Virus record (IMG/VR): IMGVR_UViG_3300042301_003480
Coordinates: 1 to 60,622 of that record
Length of the DNA stretch: 60,622 bases
DNA from: a virus
Reading direction: 5' to 3' (one strand)
Below are positions 44,852 to 54,296 of this stretch, one piece after another. Both the position numbers and the translations under genes were made by a program. Under the pieces are notes generated by a model. That model worked only from the letters and a program-made list of their open reading frames with translations, was not told where the DNA came from and searched no databases. Every line of letters begins with the position of its first letter. Position 1 is the stretch's first letter.

Positions 44852-47800
44852 CACTTCCAGCGGGTCCAGTGCCGTCTTCTTCCGCTCCCGGGCCCGCTTG
44901 GCGGCATCGCTCTGGAGAATCCGGTACAGCAGGTACATCTGCCGCTGATCTTCCGGCATCGACCGCAGGGCATCGTCCGGCACGGTGATGTTCTCGTACG
45001 TCCGGACGCCGGGGGTAGTCTCCAGGATCTGGTTCAGCATGCCCCGGGCGGCCTGCCGCTTGGTCCGCTCCTCGTCAACGTCGGTGAGCTTCACGCCGGC
45101 CAGGACGTTGAACGCTGCCTTGAGGCGGGCATCGGCGGGGTCCAGCCGGTCATCGTTGAACTGGCGGTACATGCTGATCCCGCGGGCCCCGAACGGGACG
45201 AAGTTGATGATCGCCTGCTCCAGCGGCCGACCGATGGGGCCAAGGTCTTGCTCTAGGACAGAGTACAGATCCGACATATCCCGGCCGGTGTAAAGCTGCC
45301 GGTTGGTGATGTACTCCAGCGGGGCTTTGATGAGGGGGTTGGCCTGCCCCAAGATGTTGCTGCCCGTCTTCTGAACGGTGTCTGCGAACCTGGCCGCGGC
45401 CGTCGTACCCACCCCCGGGGTGAACAGGTTCAGCGTGGACTCAAACGGCAGGTCGATGTTGGTGATGTACCGCTGCAACCCCTCTGCCGGCTCGCCTCCA
45501 AGGAGCGAAGGCCAGCCTTCCGGGAGAGGAATCGCAGCCGACTGTCGGAGGTACTCGGGGATGAAGTTGTCTTCGCTGGGCTCCGTGCCCCGGGTGACAG
45601 CGCGGATGGTTTGACCCTGCAATCCGCCTGGGCGGTACAGGGTGTTCTCCGCAATGCTGGGCAAAATGCCTTTCTGGAAACTGTAGAACGGCGCCACCCG
45701 CTTCATGACGTTGCGCTCAAAGCCCGTAAACGCTTCGGGCGAGTAGTCAACGAGCAGGCGACGAACCGTATCACCAGCCTCGGCCGGATCGACCCCCTGG
45801 CGGATGAGTGTCAGGAACGTGCCGATACGCAGCGCATCTTCTGACCGGCTCCCGACCGCGTCGTTCATGGCCAGGAGGGGATTGGTCTGGTACGGCCTGG
45901 GCTCTCTGGTAATCCCGACGCCTCGGAAAGACGCCAAGTCGCCAAGGAAGTTGCGCCATGTCCGGTTGGCCGGGTTCGCTCTGCGGCCCTGCTGCAATGC
46001 CTGGCGGGTCGATTCGGCAATCGTCGGCCCCGAGCCGACATACATGCCGCCCACCTTCCCGGGATCTTCCACGCCCGAGATGTCGCTGATCACATTGCCA
46101 GACGCAAGCCGCTGGCTGCTAGAGTCTGCGATGAACTGGCGCATCGCCTCATCGGAGGACAAGTTGCGGTACGGCGACCGCCCCCCCTGAATCCGGGAAG
46201 CCAGTGCCTCGTAGTTCCCGCCGCTCGCCCTGCCAGCGGCCCACGTATCCAGCGGATTGAAAGCCCCTTCGGTCGCCGCGTTGTACATGCCGCTGTACAG
46301 ATTACGAACATGAAAGGCGGGTGAGGCGAGAGCCCCGATCTTGAACGCACTGGTGAACTGATCGAAGGCGTTCATCAGGCCACGCTCCGGAAGAGCCAGG
46401 CGGCTCTGCGGAGTCAGGACACGCATGGCATCTACGAACTGGCGTGGGATCGACAGCTCATCTAACGGCAGGCGTTGCGCTGGAGGGGCCTGTTGCATCC
46501 AGCGGTTGGCGAAGTTCTGCGGGTCAAAGCCCAGTTCCCGGGCCGCGTCTGCAAGAGAGACACTCTGCCCGCCGACCACTCTTCCGGCCGGAGTCGGATC
46601 CACCCTGCGGGCGAGCATCGCAAAGAGCTGGTCTGCGTTTGCGAGGTTCTCCGCCTGGCCGCGCTCATATCGGAGGGCGTTGTTCCAGGACGGGGTGTCG
46701 AAGATTCCCAGCCCTTGGTCGGCAAACTGCGTGTCGGCCTTCATGACAAGCTGGCCGAGCTTCTCAAAGTTGGCGTTCACCTCGCGCTGGGCGGTGGCCA
46801 TCATCGCAGCCTGCTCGGCCGGCGTGGCGGCTTGATAAGCAGGGGAGTTCCGCACATTGTCCGTGATGTAGCGGTAGGGGTTGGTCTGGCCGTCAAAGGT
46901 AAACGCTGCGTTGTCGATTCCGCCGAGCGTGCGCAAGGCTCGCCGCAACCGGACGCGCCGGGCCTGGTCGGACGGTGCGGTGATTAAGTCCTGCTGAAGG
47001 GCCCGAGAATCCAAGCGGGGATCGACATTCCCCGTCAGGTAACGGAATGCCCGAATCCCACCTGGCAGATCGTAGGCAGGATCCCGGGAGCGGCCGAAGT
47101 TGTCTTGGACAGAGAATGCCCGCTCGTCCCGGCCCCAAGAGCGAAAGTCATACGGCTCGCCGCCAGGGATGTCTGGTGCAGAGGGGTCTAGGAAGCGGCG
47201 AAGTTGCCTGGGGATAAACCCACCAGCTCCGCGGGACTGCGCCACGGGGGTGGCAAGACCAGCCTCCCGAGCGGCAAGCACAGCCTCTGGCCCCAGGTCC
47301 GCAAACCGATCCCGGATCGCACGGAACTCAGGCACGTTCTCCAGGACATAATCAGCAACGTCGTCGCCCGTCGTCTTCAGCGGGGCACCCGTCAGCGTCG
47401 GGCCTTGGAGGGGACGAGACTCTACGTAATCAGCCAGCCGATCCCATAGCGTCTGGCTGTCGAACGTGCGGAGTTCTTCCGGGATGGCTGCTGCCCCGCC
47501 GGGGAGATACGTAGCCGGCAGGGCGTCCGGAACGGTGGCATTGCGGGCGTCATACTGGAGCAGGGCATAGGCCCGATCAACGGCCTCTTTGCGGTTTCTG
47601 GCGTCCCTCGCGGCGACACGCTTGGCAAACTGAAGATCATTCGTCAGCTCCATGTTGGAACTGACCGTCCCTAATCCGCCGACGTTCTGGTCGAACAACG
47701 CCGCGGCCGTGCGAGTCGCAGGACCAAGAACGGGAGCCATCTTGGTGAAGTTGCCGAACCTGTCCAAGCCTTCGGCAATCGCATCGCCAATCGCCCCGCC

Positions 47801-48562
47801 TCCGACCGAAAACCCGATGTTGGTTCCGGGGATCCGGAAGTCATCCAGCACCCCGGCGCGTTGCGTCATGCCTTCCACGGCATCGACGCCGAATCTCTCA
47901 AATTGAGACTGCAACCTGGCGGTAGCCGCAGCCTGGTCAGCCGGGTCTAGGAACGCAATCGCCCGCTCCGGAGTGATCCTGCGTTGATACTCACGGACTC
48001 GCGGTGTTGGGATAGCATCGGGGCGGAGCGGCAGGTTGTCTTGGAACCGCAGCGCATTGAGCCGGCCGGCAGAGTCAACGGCACTGTCTCGGAGCAAGCC
48101 GGCGGCCTTCATGGCCTTGCCAACCGGGCTCAATGCCCCGCGCCCAAGCATCGACAGCCCGAGCGTGCCGTAGGTGAGGGGATCTAAAAGTGTCTCAGCC
48201 AACACCCCGCCTGAGAAATTGCCCCAATTGTCTTGACGCCCCACCATGCCGTACTGACGCAGCAGCTCCCGGCCGGTCACGCGGTCTTCGCTGGATCCAA
48301 AGACGGAGAGAGGATCGCCAGCCAGGATGCCGCGGACCAAAGCGCCGGGGGTGTCCAGGAGATACCCCGCCGTAGCCAGGCCGGAAGACCCCATCTCGGC
48401 CAGCGTGTTCAGCCAGCCGCTCTTCTCCTCCTCGGGCATGAGGTCGGAGAGGGTGGGCTTGCGGCGTTCTGATAGCGGGTCGTCCGCGTCCAGGAGGCCC
48501 AGCCTGGCGCGCTCCTCCAGCTCCCCATACGGATCGTAGATGTCAAAGAGGGGGGAACGCAT
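44834..48562 (-). CDS. Very large virion/ejection protein
   Basis: 1242 aa from the ATG at 48562. Repeated Ala/Leu/Arg-rich helices, Gly/Pro breaks and stretches such as LATAGYLLDTPGALVRGILA and AFKIGALASPAFHVRNLYSG, then FERNVMKRVAPFYSFQKGIL. The length and position at the end of the tail operon fit an internal virion protein that enters the host with DNA, like podovirus core proteins. No lysozyme motif is seen. Confidence 0.75.
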   Translation of the reverse strand: MRSPLFDIYDPYGELEERARLGLLDADDPLSERRKPTLSDLMPEEEKSGWLNTLAEMGSSGLATAGYLLDTPGALVRGILAGDPLSVFGSSEDRVTGRELLRQYGMVGRQDNWGNFSGGVLAETLLDPLTYGTLGLSMLGRGALSPVGKAMKAAGLLRDSAVDSAGRLNALRFQDNLPLRPDAIPTPRVREYQRRITPERAIAFLDPADQAAATARLQSQFERFGVDAVEGMTQRAGVLDDFRIPGTNIGFSVGGGAIGDAIAEGLDRFGNFTKMAPVLGPATRTAAALFDQNVGGLGTVSSNMELTNDLQFAKRVAARDARNRKEAVDRAYALLQYDARNATVPDALPATYLPGGAAAIPEELRTFDSQTLWDRLADYVESRPLQGPTLTGAPLKTTGDDVADYVLENVPEFRAIRDRFADLGPEAVLAAREAGLATPVAQSRGAGGFIPRQLRRFLDPSAPDIPGGEPYDFRSWGRDERAFSVQDNFGRSRDPAYDLPGGIRAFRYLTGNVDPRLDSRALQQDLITAPSDQARRVRLRRALRTLGGIDNAAFTFDGQTNPYRYITDNVRNSPAYQAATPAEQAAMMATAQREVNANFEKLGQLVMKADTQFADQGLGIFDTPSWNNALRYERGQAENLANADQLFAMLARRVDPTPAGRVVGGQSVSLADAARELGFDPQNFANRWMQQAPPAQRLPLDELSIPRQFVDAMRVLTPQSRLALPERGLMNAFDQFTSAFKIGALASPAFHVRNLYSGMYNAATEGAFNPLDTWAAGRASGGNYEALASRIQGGRSPYRNLSSDEAMRQFIADSSSQRLASGNVISDISGVEDPGKVGGMYVGSGPTIAESTRQALQQGRRANPANRTWRNFLGDLASFRGVGITREPRPYQTNPLLAMNDAVGSRSEDALRIGTFLTLIRQGVDPAEAGDTVRRLLVDYSPEAFTGFERNVMKRVAPFYSFQKGILPSIAENTLYRPGGLQGQTIRAVTRGTEPSEDNFIPEYLRQSAAIPLPEGWPSLLGGEPAEGLQRYITNIDLPFESTLNLFTPGVGTTAAARFADTVQKTGSNILGQANPLIKAPLEYITNRQLYTGRDMSDLYSVLEQDLGPIGRPLEQAIINFVPFGARGISMYRQFNDDRLDPADARLKAAFNVLAGVKLTDVDEERTKRQAARGMLNQILETTPGVRTYENITVPDDALRSMPEDQRQMYLLYRILQSDAAKRARERKKTALDPLEVLGAVR

Positions 48563-48565
48563 CAA

Positions 48566-50158
48566 TCACCGCGAGGGGTAGGCGGGATTGCCAGAGAAGA
48601 AGTTGACGACGCCGGAGATTGGGCCGCTCCGCCCGCCGGGCCCACTGGCCGACATGGCCCCCAGGCCGTATGTGTCCACCAACCCCTGCCGCACGGTTGG
48701 GTCCGTGATTAGGCGTGAAAGGATGGCATCTAGTCGCACCGCATCAGAATTGTAGAAGCCGGTCCAGGACTTGTCCGCGTCGTAGGCCATCGCAGCAAGC
48801 GACTCTTCGGCCTCGGGGGTGTCGTAAATGTTGTCAGCAATCTGCCGCACGCCGGGGCCGTACTTGGCCTCCAAGGGTTGCAGCAGTAGTTCACGCGCGT
48901 CCTTGGCTTGGGCGTCTGCGAGCGCCTTCTGCTTGTCCTCCATCTCCTTCTTATCTAGTCCGTACTTGGCATCAAACTGCTTCATCCGTTCTTCGGCCTG
49001 CAAGCGAGACTCGGACAAGGAGGCTTCATGGCGGCGTTGCGCCTCGGCGCCCTGGCGCTCCATCGCGGCCATTTGCGCATCATGCTCCAGGCGGCGAGCA
49101 TCTAGGTCGGCCTGCAATTTGGCGACGACATCGCTGCTTGCCCGATTGCCAGACGCGGCTTGGGCATCGCGGTCCAGTTGCTTCTGCTCGGCATCGAAAT
49201 CCCGCTGGACCTTGGCGTTGGCTTCTGCGCGGGCAGCAGCGCGTTCCTCGGCTTCGACCCGCATGCGCTCTTGCGTGGCCGCGGAATCAACATGCGCCTT
49301 GGCATTAATCTCCGCCACCCGAATGCGAGGATCGTCGCCAGGCCGCCGTCGCCCCTGCATGCGCTGGGTCACAAGTTCGCGTTGTTCATTATTGAGGTCG
49401 TCGCGCCCAAGGTAGCCCATCGGGTTCTGGGCGAGCATCGCCCGCTTGGCCACCTCCGCCACCCGGGCGGCCTTGTCTTCGGCCCGCTTGTCCCGCACGG
49501 CGTCCCGCAGCCCCGTGTAGGCATCGCGGAACTGGTCGAAGTCGGGCGGCACGGATCGGTTCTGGCCATCAACCTGCCACGCGGCGCTCGCGGGGATGCC
49601 CCGATCTGCCGCCGCCTGGTCGTAGCCCTGTTGCACCATGGCCCGCGCTTCGGCCATCGACACGCCCGCCCGCTCCGCCATGCGGGCGATCCGCTGTTCC
49701 TCTGCGTAGGGACTGTGGCGACGAACATCCTCACGCTCTCGGCGGCGCTCGCGGGCTTGGAGTTGCTCGGAGGTCACATCGGCATTGCGGGCGCCGATGG
49801 GGCCAAACTCGGCCTCGTACGCCTGCCGCTGCTGGTCGTAGAACGGACCGCGCTCCTCAAAACTGCGCGCAGCCTCGGCCTCCCGCGCCGCAAGCAGAGA
49901 TTCGCTGCTCCCGGGCAGCAGATCCCGCTCCATGACAATGGGGGTGCCGGCGGCCTCAAGGTTATCAACATCGGCCCCATTGCCGTAGGAGAGATCCTGC
50001 CCCATGGCCATCGCCATCTCAGCATCGAAGGCCGCCTCTTGCTCATTAAGCGCAGGCCGACCATCGGGAGTGCGTGGCATGCCCTCCAGGGCAAGGGCCT
50101 GCTTTGCGCGCAGGATGCGCATGGCCTCTTCTCGCTCTACTGGGCTGATGCCTCTCAT
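48566..50158 (-). CDS. Coiled-coil virion protein
   Basis: 530 aa, highly charged with a long predicted coiled coil (EERAAARAEANAKVQRDFDA, KQLDRDAQAAS, ARRLEHDAQMAAMERQGAEA). Likely an internal or ejection protein in the operon with its neighbours. No domain recognised. Confidence 0.65.
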   Translation of the reverse strand: MRGISPVEREEAMRILRAKQALALEGMPRTPDGRPALNEQEAAFDAEMAMAMGQDLSYGNGADVDNLEAAGTPIVMERDLLPGSSESLLAAREAEAARSFEERGPFYDQQRQAYEAEFGPIGARNADVTSEQLQARERRREREDVRRHSPYAEEQRIARMAERAGVSMAEARAMVQQGYDQAAADRGIPASAAWQVDGQNRSVPPDFDQFRDAYTGLRDAVRDKRAEDKAARVAEVAKRAMLAQNPMGYLGRDDLNNEQRELVTQRMQGRRRPGDDPRIRVAEINAKAHVDSAATQERMRVEAEERAAARAEANAKVQRDFDAEQKQLDRDAQAASGNRASSDVVAKLQADLDARRLEHDAQMAAMERQGAEAQRRHEASLSESRLQAEERMKQFDAKYGLDKKEMEDKQKALADAQAKDARELLLQPLEAKYGPGVRQIADNIYDTPEAEESLAAMAYDADKSWTGFYNSDAVRLDAILSRLITDPTVRQGLVDTYGLGAMSASGPGGRSGPISGVVNFFSGNPAYPSR

Positions 50159-51732
50159 CCTGCTCTCCTAGCGGTAGTCCTGGCATTCGCCTGCTCGTCG
50201 GCCTGGCGATAGAGACGCTGCATTTCCGCCTGCGCTTGCGCTCGCTGGGCGGGAGGAATGCGACCGGCATTGAGGTCTGCCAGAATGCGACGGGCGCCGG
50301 ACAGAGGATCAGCGCCTTGCGGAGCGACACCCTTTCTGGCGGAGGCGTTGGTCTGCGCATCCGACATGTCGAACAGACGCTGAATCTCCTTCCGCATAGC
50401 CGCGGCTTCTGGCACCTCTCCGCCAGCCTTCGCCCGCATTTCGTTGAGCTTCTCCTGGAGTGCGTGGGCCTGATCCCGCGGGCTAATCGGCTCCGGCTCT
50501 TGCGTCATCACGGAGGGGGGAGGGGAGGTTTCGGCCGCCAGGTCGGCGGTGCTGGAAGGCTTGGGGCGGGAGGTGGTGTCTGGACCAGACGCCCCCTCCT
50601 CGTCGGCTACACCAACGGGGGACATAAAGTCGCTTCCAAGCCGCCACAGGCCCGCACCCGCACCGGCCACGCCAGCCGCCAGGGCCGCCTTCCAGTTGCC
50701 CCCGCCGCCACCAGCGGCCTGGGCTTGGCCGGCGGGAGGTTGCCGCGGAGGAGAGCCTCCCCTACTGCGCCGACTAATGGACTCAGCCAGTTGCTCCAAG
50801 GCGCGGCGCTCGGCTGCGGCATCAAGGGACTCCAGCCGCACAGGCTCCGCGGCCCGCGGCATGTTGTCAGGCCAGCCCAAGACACTGCCTTCATCCATCC
50901 CCATCATGTTGATGTCCGGCGCGGCGTCTGCCCGAAAGCTACTCCGTGGCGTCACCTCGCCAACCGGCACGCCAGCCGTCGTCCCGATCCTCCGCTGGGG
51001 AGGGCCGGGAATACGCTGCCGCGGCGTCACCCGCGTAGACAGCCCAGTCGGGCCAGGGACGATAACCCCAGAGCCAGTGGGCCCACCAACCGGCACGCCA
51101 GCCCCTCGGCCCCCAACCGGCACAAGGCCACCACCAGCCTGCGGCAAGCCGGCCCCTGGCAATACATCGGCCGCAAACCCGCCGGGAACCGACTCGGGCA
51201 AGCCAACCAGGGAAAGTTGACCATCCGGGAAACGAGGGGCCGGCAGCGGGAAAAAGCCCCGGCCCGCAACATCCTGCGTGACCGCCGAAGTATCTCCCCG
51301 CAGGGGCAACTGATACGCCCCGCGAGGGGCTAGGCTTTGGGCATTCAGAATGTCAATAAGCTCATCGCCACCCATGGTCGGGCCAAGCAGCGACTGGGCG
51401 TCTTCGACCTGCTCCATCGGCGCTTCACGGAAAAAGGGGCCAAGCTCTTCGGCAACACCATCCCGAGCCGCTTGCTCCACTGACCGGCGACCGGGCATGC
51501 CACGCTCGCCGTAGGCCATGGCCGCACGGTCCATGGCCGGCGGCTCAAACTCAGCAGAGATGCGAGCGAAGACTCGGTTGGGCGTGTCGGACGTAGCGGC
51601 CTCGGCCAGCAGGGCCTGGAGGCGAGGATTAGATGCGGCCTCTTGGGCGATATAGGAGGTGCGTCGGCTGGCCCCACCCATTAACTGGATGTAATCAGCA
51701 AGCCCTTGGGCGACGGCGGCGGGACTAGCCAT
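50155..51732 (-). CDS. Pro/Gly/Ala-rich virion protein
   Basis: 525 aa. Helical N-terminus (AAVAQGLADYIQLMGGASRR, LQALLAEAATSD) then a long Pro/Gly/Val-rich middle (GAGVPVGGPTGSGVIVPGPT) and charged C-terminal helices. TAATG coupling with the upstream gene. Structural, precise role unknown. Confidence 0.65.
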   Translation of the reverse strand: MASPAAVAQGLADYIQLMGGASRRTSYIAQEAASNPRLQALLAEAATSDTPNRVFARISAEFEPPAMDRAAMAYGERGMPGRRSVEQAARDGVAEELGPFFREAPMEQVEDAQSLLGPTMGGDELIDILNAQSLAPRGAYQLPLRGDTSAVTQDVAGRGFFPLPAPRFPDGQLSLVGLPESVPGGFAADVLPGAGLPQAGGGLVPVGGRGAGVPVGGPTGSGVIVPGPTGLSTRVTPRQRIPGPPQRRIGTTAGVPVGEVTPRSSFRADAAPDINMMGMDEGSVLGWPDNMPRAAEPVRLESLDAAAERRALEQLAESISRRSRGGSPPRQPPAGQAQAAGGGGGNWKAALAAGVAGAGAGLWRLGSDFMSPVGVADEEGASGPDTTSRPKPSSTADLAAETSPPPSVMTQEPEPISPRDQAHALQEKLNEMRAKAGGEVPEAAAMRKEIQRLFDMSDAQTNASARKGVAPQGADPLSGARRILADLNAGRIPPAQRAQAQAEMQRLYRQADEQANARTTARRAG

Positions 51733-52001
51733 TACTTCTTCCCCTTCTTCTTCGGAACATCCGGCAGTTCATCGTCGCCGTCGTACTCATAGTCATCGTC
51801 CGTGACCGTGGGAGCGGGATGCTTGCCGTGCATCTCCTCGTCCAGGTCAGCCAAGTCATTCTTGGCCGGCTTGCCGTTGAGCTTGGTAAGCAGCTTCTTC
51901 TCCTCCGCCTCGCTGGCAGTGAGGAGCTTCTTGACGAACTTCTTCATTCCGTCGCGGGTGAAGCCTTCCAGCATGTCGTCCAGATCCAAGTCCAGTTTCA
52001 T
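51732..52001 (-). CDS. Small charged protein (89 aa)
   Basis: MKLDLDLDDMLEGFTRDGMK, a Lys-rich helix, then an acidic DDDYEYDGDDELPD stretch and terminal KKKGKK. Similar small proteins precede large virion genes in related phages. Possible assembly chaperone. Confidence 0.6.
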   Translation of the reverse strand: MKLDLDLDDMLEGFTRDGMKKFVKKLLTASEAEEKKLLTKLNGKPAKNDLADLDEEMHGKHPAPTVTDDDYEYDGDDELPDVPKKKGKK

Positions 52002-52012
52002 TTCAACTCCTC

Positions 52013-52405
52013 TTACCCGAGCAATCCGAACAACGCGCCCATTTGCTGGAGCATGGCCATCTGGTCAGCGTAGGCGTTCTGCTGCTGCAATCCGCCAAGC
52101 GCCTGGCCGAACCGCTCGCGTGACACCTGGGAGCTGAGATCGGTCATGGCGTTGTACTGCTGGTCATCGATCTGGCCCTGATACGCGGCGGCGATCCCAT
52201 TGGCCATGTCTTGCGCGCCCTTAATCCCGGCCTGGTTGGTCTGCGCCCCACCCCGGGAAAACCCGGCGCGGTCATACTTCTTCATTTGATAGCGGGGGTC
52301 GCCGGCCGCCATCGCTTGAGCCATGGAGTTATTGAACGCACCAGACTGCTGGCGGGGCGTGTACCCCCGGGGCAGCCGCTCGTTGTCGATAGACACCTGA
52401 TTCAT
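52013..52405 (-). CDS. Gln/Ala/Met-rich virion-region protein
   Basis: 130 aa; LPRGYTPRQQSGAFNNSMAQ and a Gln/Ala/Met-rich helical C-terminus (LQQQNAYADQMAMLQQMGAL). Overlaps the upstream stop by 4 bases. Unknown; probably structural. Confidence 0.6.
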   Translation of the reverse strand: MNQVSIDNERLPRGYTPRQQSGAFNNSMAQAMAAGDPRYQMKKYDRAGFSRGGAQTNQAGIKGAQDMANGIAAAYQGQIDDQQYNAMTDLSSQVSRERFGQALGGLQQQNAYADQMAMLQQMGALFGLLG

Positions 52406-52707
52406 AGGAGGCCCTCCAACAGCATCCGCATCCGGCCCGTCTGAAGATCCCGTTCGTTGCCGCGTGCCTGATACATCTGCGACAGGCCATTCAGGGCCAG
52501 CTCACGCTGTGCTTGCGAGGCGGCCGACTCATACTCGTCCCGCTTCTTCTGTGCGTAGCGGTCCATGTCTACGGACTGGGCCTGCATCTGGGCATTGAAG
52601 ATGTCTTGGTGGTTCTGACCCGGATAGGGAGAGGGCTGCTTCGCCATCTCCGGGTATTGCGGAGTCGGGAACTGGGCGTTGGAGTGATAGTTAACCACGG
52701 CCTGCAC
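52402..52707 (-). CDS. Small Gln-rich virion-region protein
   Basis: 101 aa; Pro/Gln-rich N-terminus and a helical middle (QKKRDEYESAASQAQRELAL). Overlaps neighbours by 4 and 17 bases. Unknown. Confidence 0.6.
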   Translation of the reverse strand: MQAVVNYHSNAQFPTPQYPEMAKQPSPYPGQNHQDIFNAQMQAQSVDMDRYAQKKRDEYESAASQAQRELALNGLSQMYQARGNERDLQTGRMRMLLEGLL

Positions 52708-54262
52708 CTCTGGCGGGTCGGTTAAAACTGGCGAACAGATCCGACAACGCCCCGCCCGTCGGAGCCGGGGCTGGCTGCGGGAACCGGCCCATCAAGCCAC
52801 CAAGCCCGCCCAGGCTCTGCGTGAGATTCCCAAGGCCCTGCCCCACGCCGGCAGCCTGAGTGAGGCCGGAACGGAAGTCTCCGCTCATCCGGCCGCCCAG
52901 GTTGCGGAGGTCGCGGGACGATGAGAAAAATCCATCCCGGGCGTTGTTCACCATGGGGGCGAAGTTGGCCCGGTTGGCGTTGACGTTGCCATAGAACTGA
53001 TTCATGCCGCCCATCAACTGGCCGTACCCGTCACCCGCAAGCTGGCGGAAGTTGCCGAAGGAGTTCTGGAACATGTCCATCGGCATGCTGCGGGACGAGG
53101 CGTGCTGGGCGTCAATCGCCTGCGACCCTTGATCCAGCATTCGGTTGGTGTCAGCAAAGCTGCGGTTCAGGTTGGTGTATCCCTCGTCTACCTGTCCGCG
53201 GGCCGCGTCGTAGCTGCGTCCAAGACGGTTCATCCCCATGGCGTTGCCAGACGACAGGTCCGACAACACAGAGGAGTCCATCACGCCTCCCTGAAGGCCG
53301 CCCATGCCGGCAAAGCTGCGGTTGGCGATCCCAGCAAACTCTGGCCCGGGGCCACGGTAGGACGAGCCCCCCATGTCGCCACCACCGCCGAAGCCGCTGA
53401 AGGATCCAGAGGCCACCGGACCCGAAGGACTGGAGGCCCTGAACCCGCCACCGCCGCCACCAGAGCCACCGAAGCCCAGGTTGACATTGGACACCTGGCT
53501 GGCGCCCCCAAGCCCAGTCCCCAGTTGCGCCATCGACCCACCAAGCCCAGCCAGGGCCTGGTTGCGAGACTGGCCAAGCTGGGAGGTGGCCATCTGGTTG
53601 GAGCCCTGCATCGCCGCCAACGCTTGAGCATTGGCCCCAAAGGCGTTCGATGCCGCACCGCTGACGTTCGCCACAGCCGGCGACATAGCCCCGAAGGCGG
53701 CGGCAGCCGACTGGCCCATGTTGGCTCGGGCCTGGTTGTACGCCTGCTGATTGCCCAGCCACGCGCTCATGGCGCTGTTGCCCAACGCACCGTAGGAGGA
53801 CAGGGCCTGGTTGGCGATGTTCCCGGCGGCGAGCTGACGGGCGCTCTCCGACTGTGCCATGGCGGCCATGGCTGCGGCCCGCTCGTTAGCCTGGGCGTTG
53901 GCGATGCTCCCCATGGAGCCGGCGTAGGCCCCGTAGTTGTTGGCCGTAGCCCCGCCCAGACCAGCTAGGGCAGCGGAGTGCTGTCCTGATGCGTTGGCCA
54001 TGGAGCCGCCCAGGTTGCCATAGGCACCAGCAATTCCTGCAATGCCTTGGCCGTAGCCCTGGCCAATGCCAGCCATGGCGTTGCCGGCCCCCATGGCTCT
54101 TCCCGATTCAGCCTGACCAGCCGCGGCCGCCCGGGCGGCGTCCACCTGCGCAGCGGCGTTGACTTGCGCAGCCTGGAGGGCGGCGGCATTGTTGGCCGCG
54201 TTGGGGTCATAAACGTGCCGGATGACGCCGCCACCGGGTAGTTGTCGCTCACGGATCTGCAT
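52691..54262 (-). CDS. Ala/Gly/Met-rich large virion protein
   Basis: 523 aa, dominated by Ala, Gly, Asn, Gln and Ser. The first 220 residues are Ala-rich helical (NNAAALQAAQVNAAAQVDAA), then a Gly-rich zone and Met-rich segments. This composition is common for internal virion or tail components that unfold for ejection. Preceded by the 54275-54288 hairpin/SD element. Confidence 0.65.
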   Translation of the reverse strand: MQIRERQLPGGGVIRHVYDPNAANNAAALQAAQVNAAAQVDAARAAAAGQAESGRAMGAGNAMAGIGQGYGQGIAGIAGAYGNLGGSMANASGQHSAALAGLGGATANNYGAYAGSMGSIANAQANERAAAMAAMAQSESARQLAAGNIANQALSSYGALGNSAMSAWLGNQQAYNQARANMGQSAAAAFGAMSPAVANVSGAASNAFGANAQALAAMQGSNQMATSQLGQSRNQALAGLGGSMAQLGTGLGGASQVSNVNLGFGGSGGGGGGFRASSPSGPVASGSFSGFGGGGDMGGSSYRGPGPEFAGIANRSFAGMGGLQGGVMDSSVLSDLSSGNAMGMNRLGRSYDAARGQVDEGYTNLNRSFADTNRMLDQGSQAIDAQHASSRSMPMDMFQNSFGNFRQLAGDGYGQLMGGMNQFYGNVNANRANFAPMVNNARDGFFSSSRDLRNLGGRMSGDFRSGLTQAAGVGQGLGNLTQSLGGLGGLMGRFPQPAPAPTGGALSDLFASFNRPARGAGRG

Positions 54263-54268
54263 GCTGTA

Positions 54269-54288
54269 CTCCTACGGACTAATGTCCG
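54269..54288 (-). promoter_or_regulatory. Conserved hairpin plus Shine-Dalgarno element, copy 2
   Basis: The minus strand reads CGGACATTAGTCCGTAGGAG, a 5-bp-arm palindrome (54275-54288) abutting the ribosome-binding site 6 bases before the ATG at 54262. Matches 7415-7435 at 18/20. Confidence 0.55.
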
Positions 54289-54296
54289 AAAGGCGG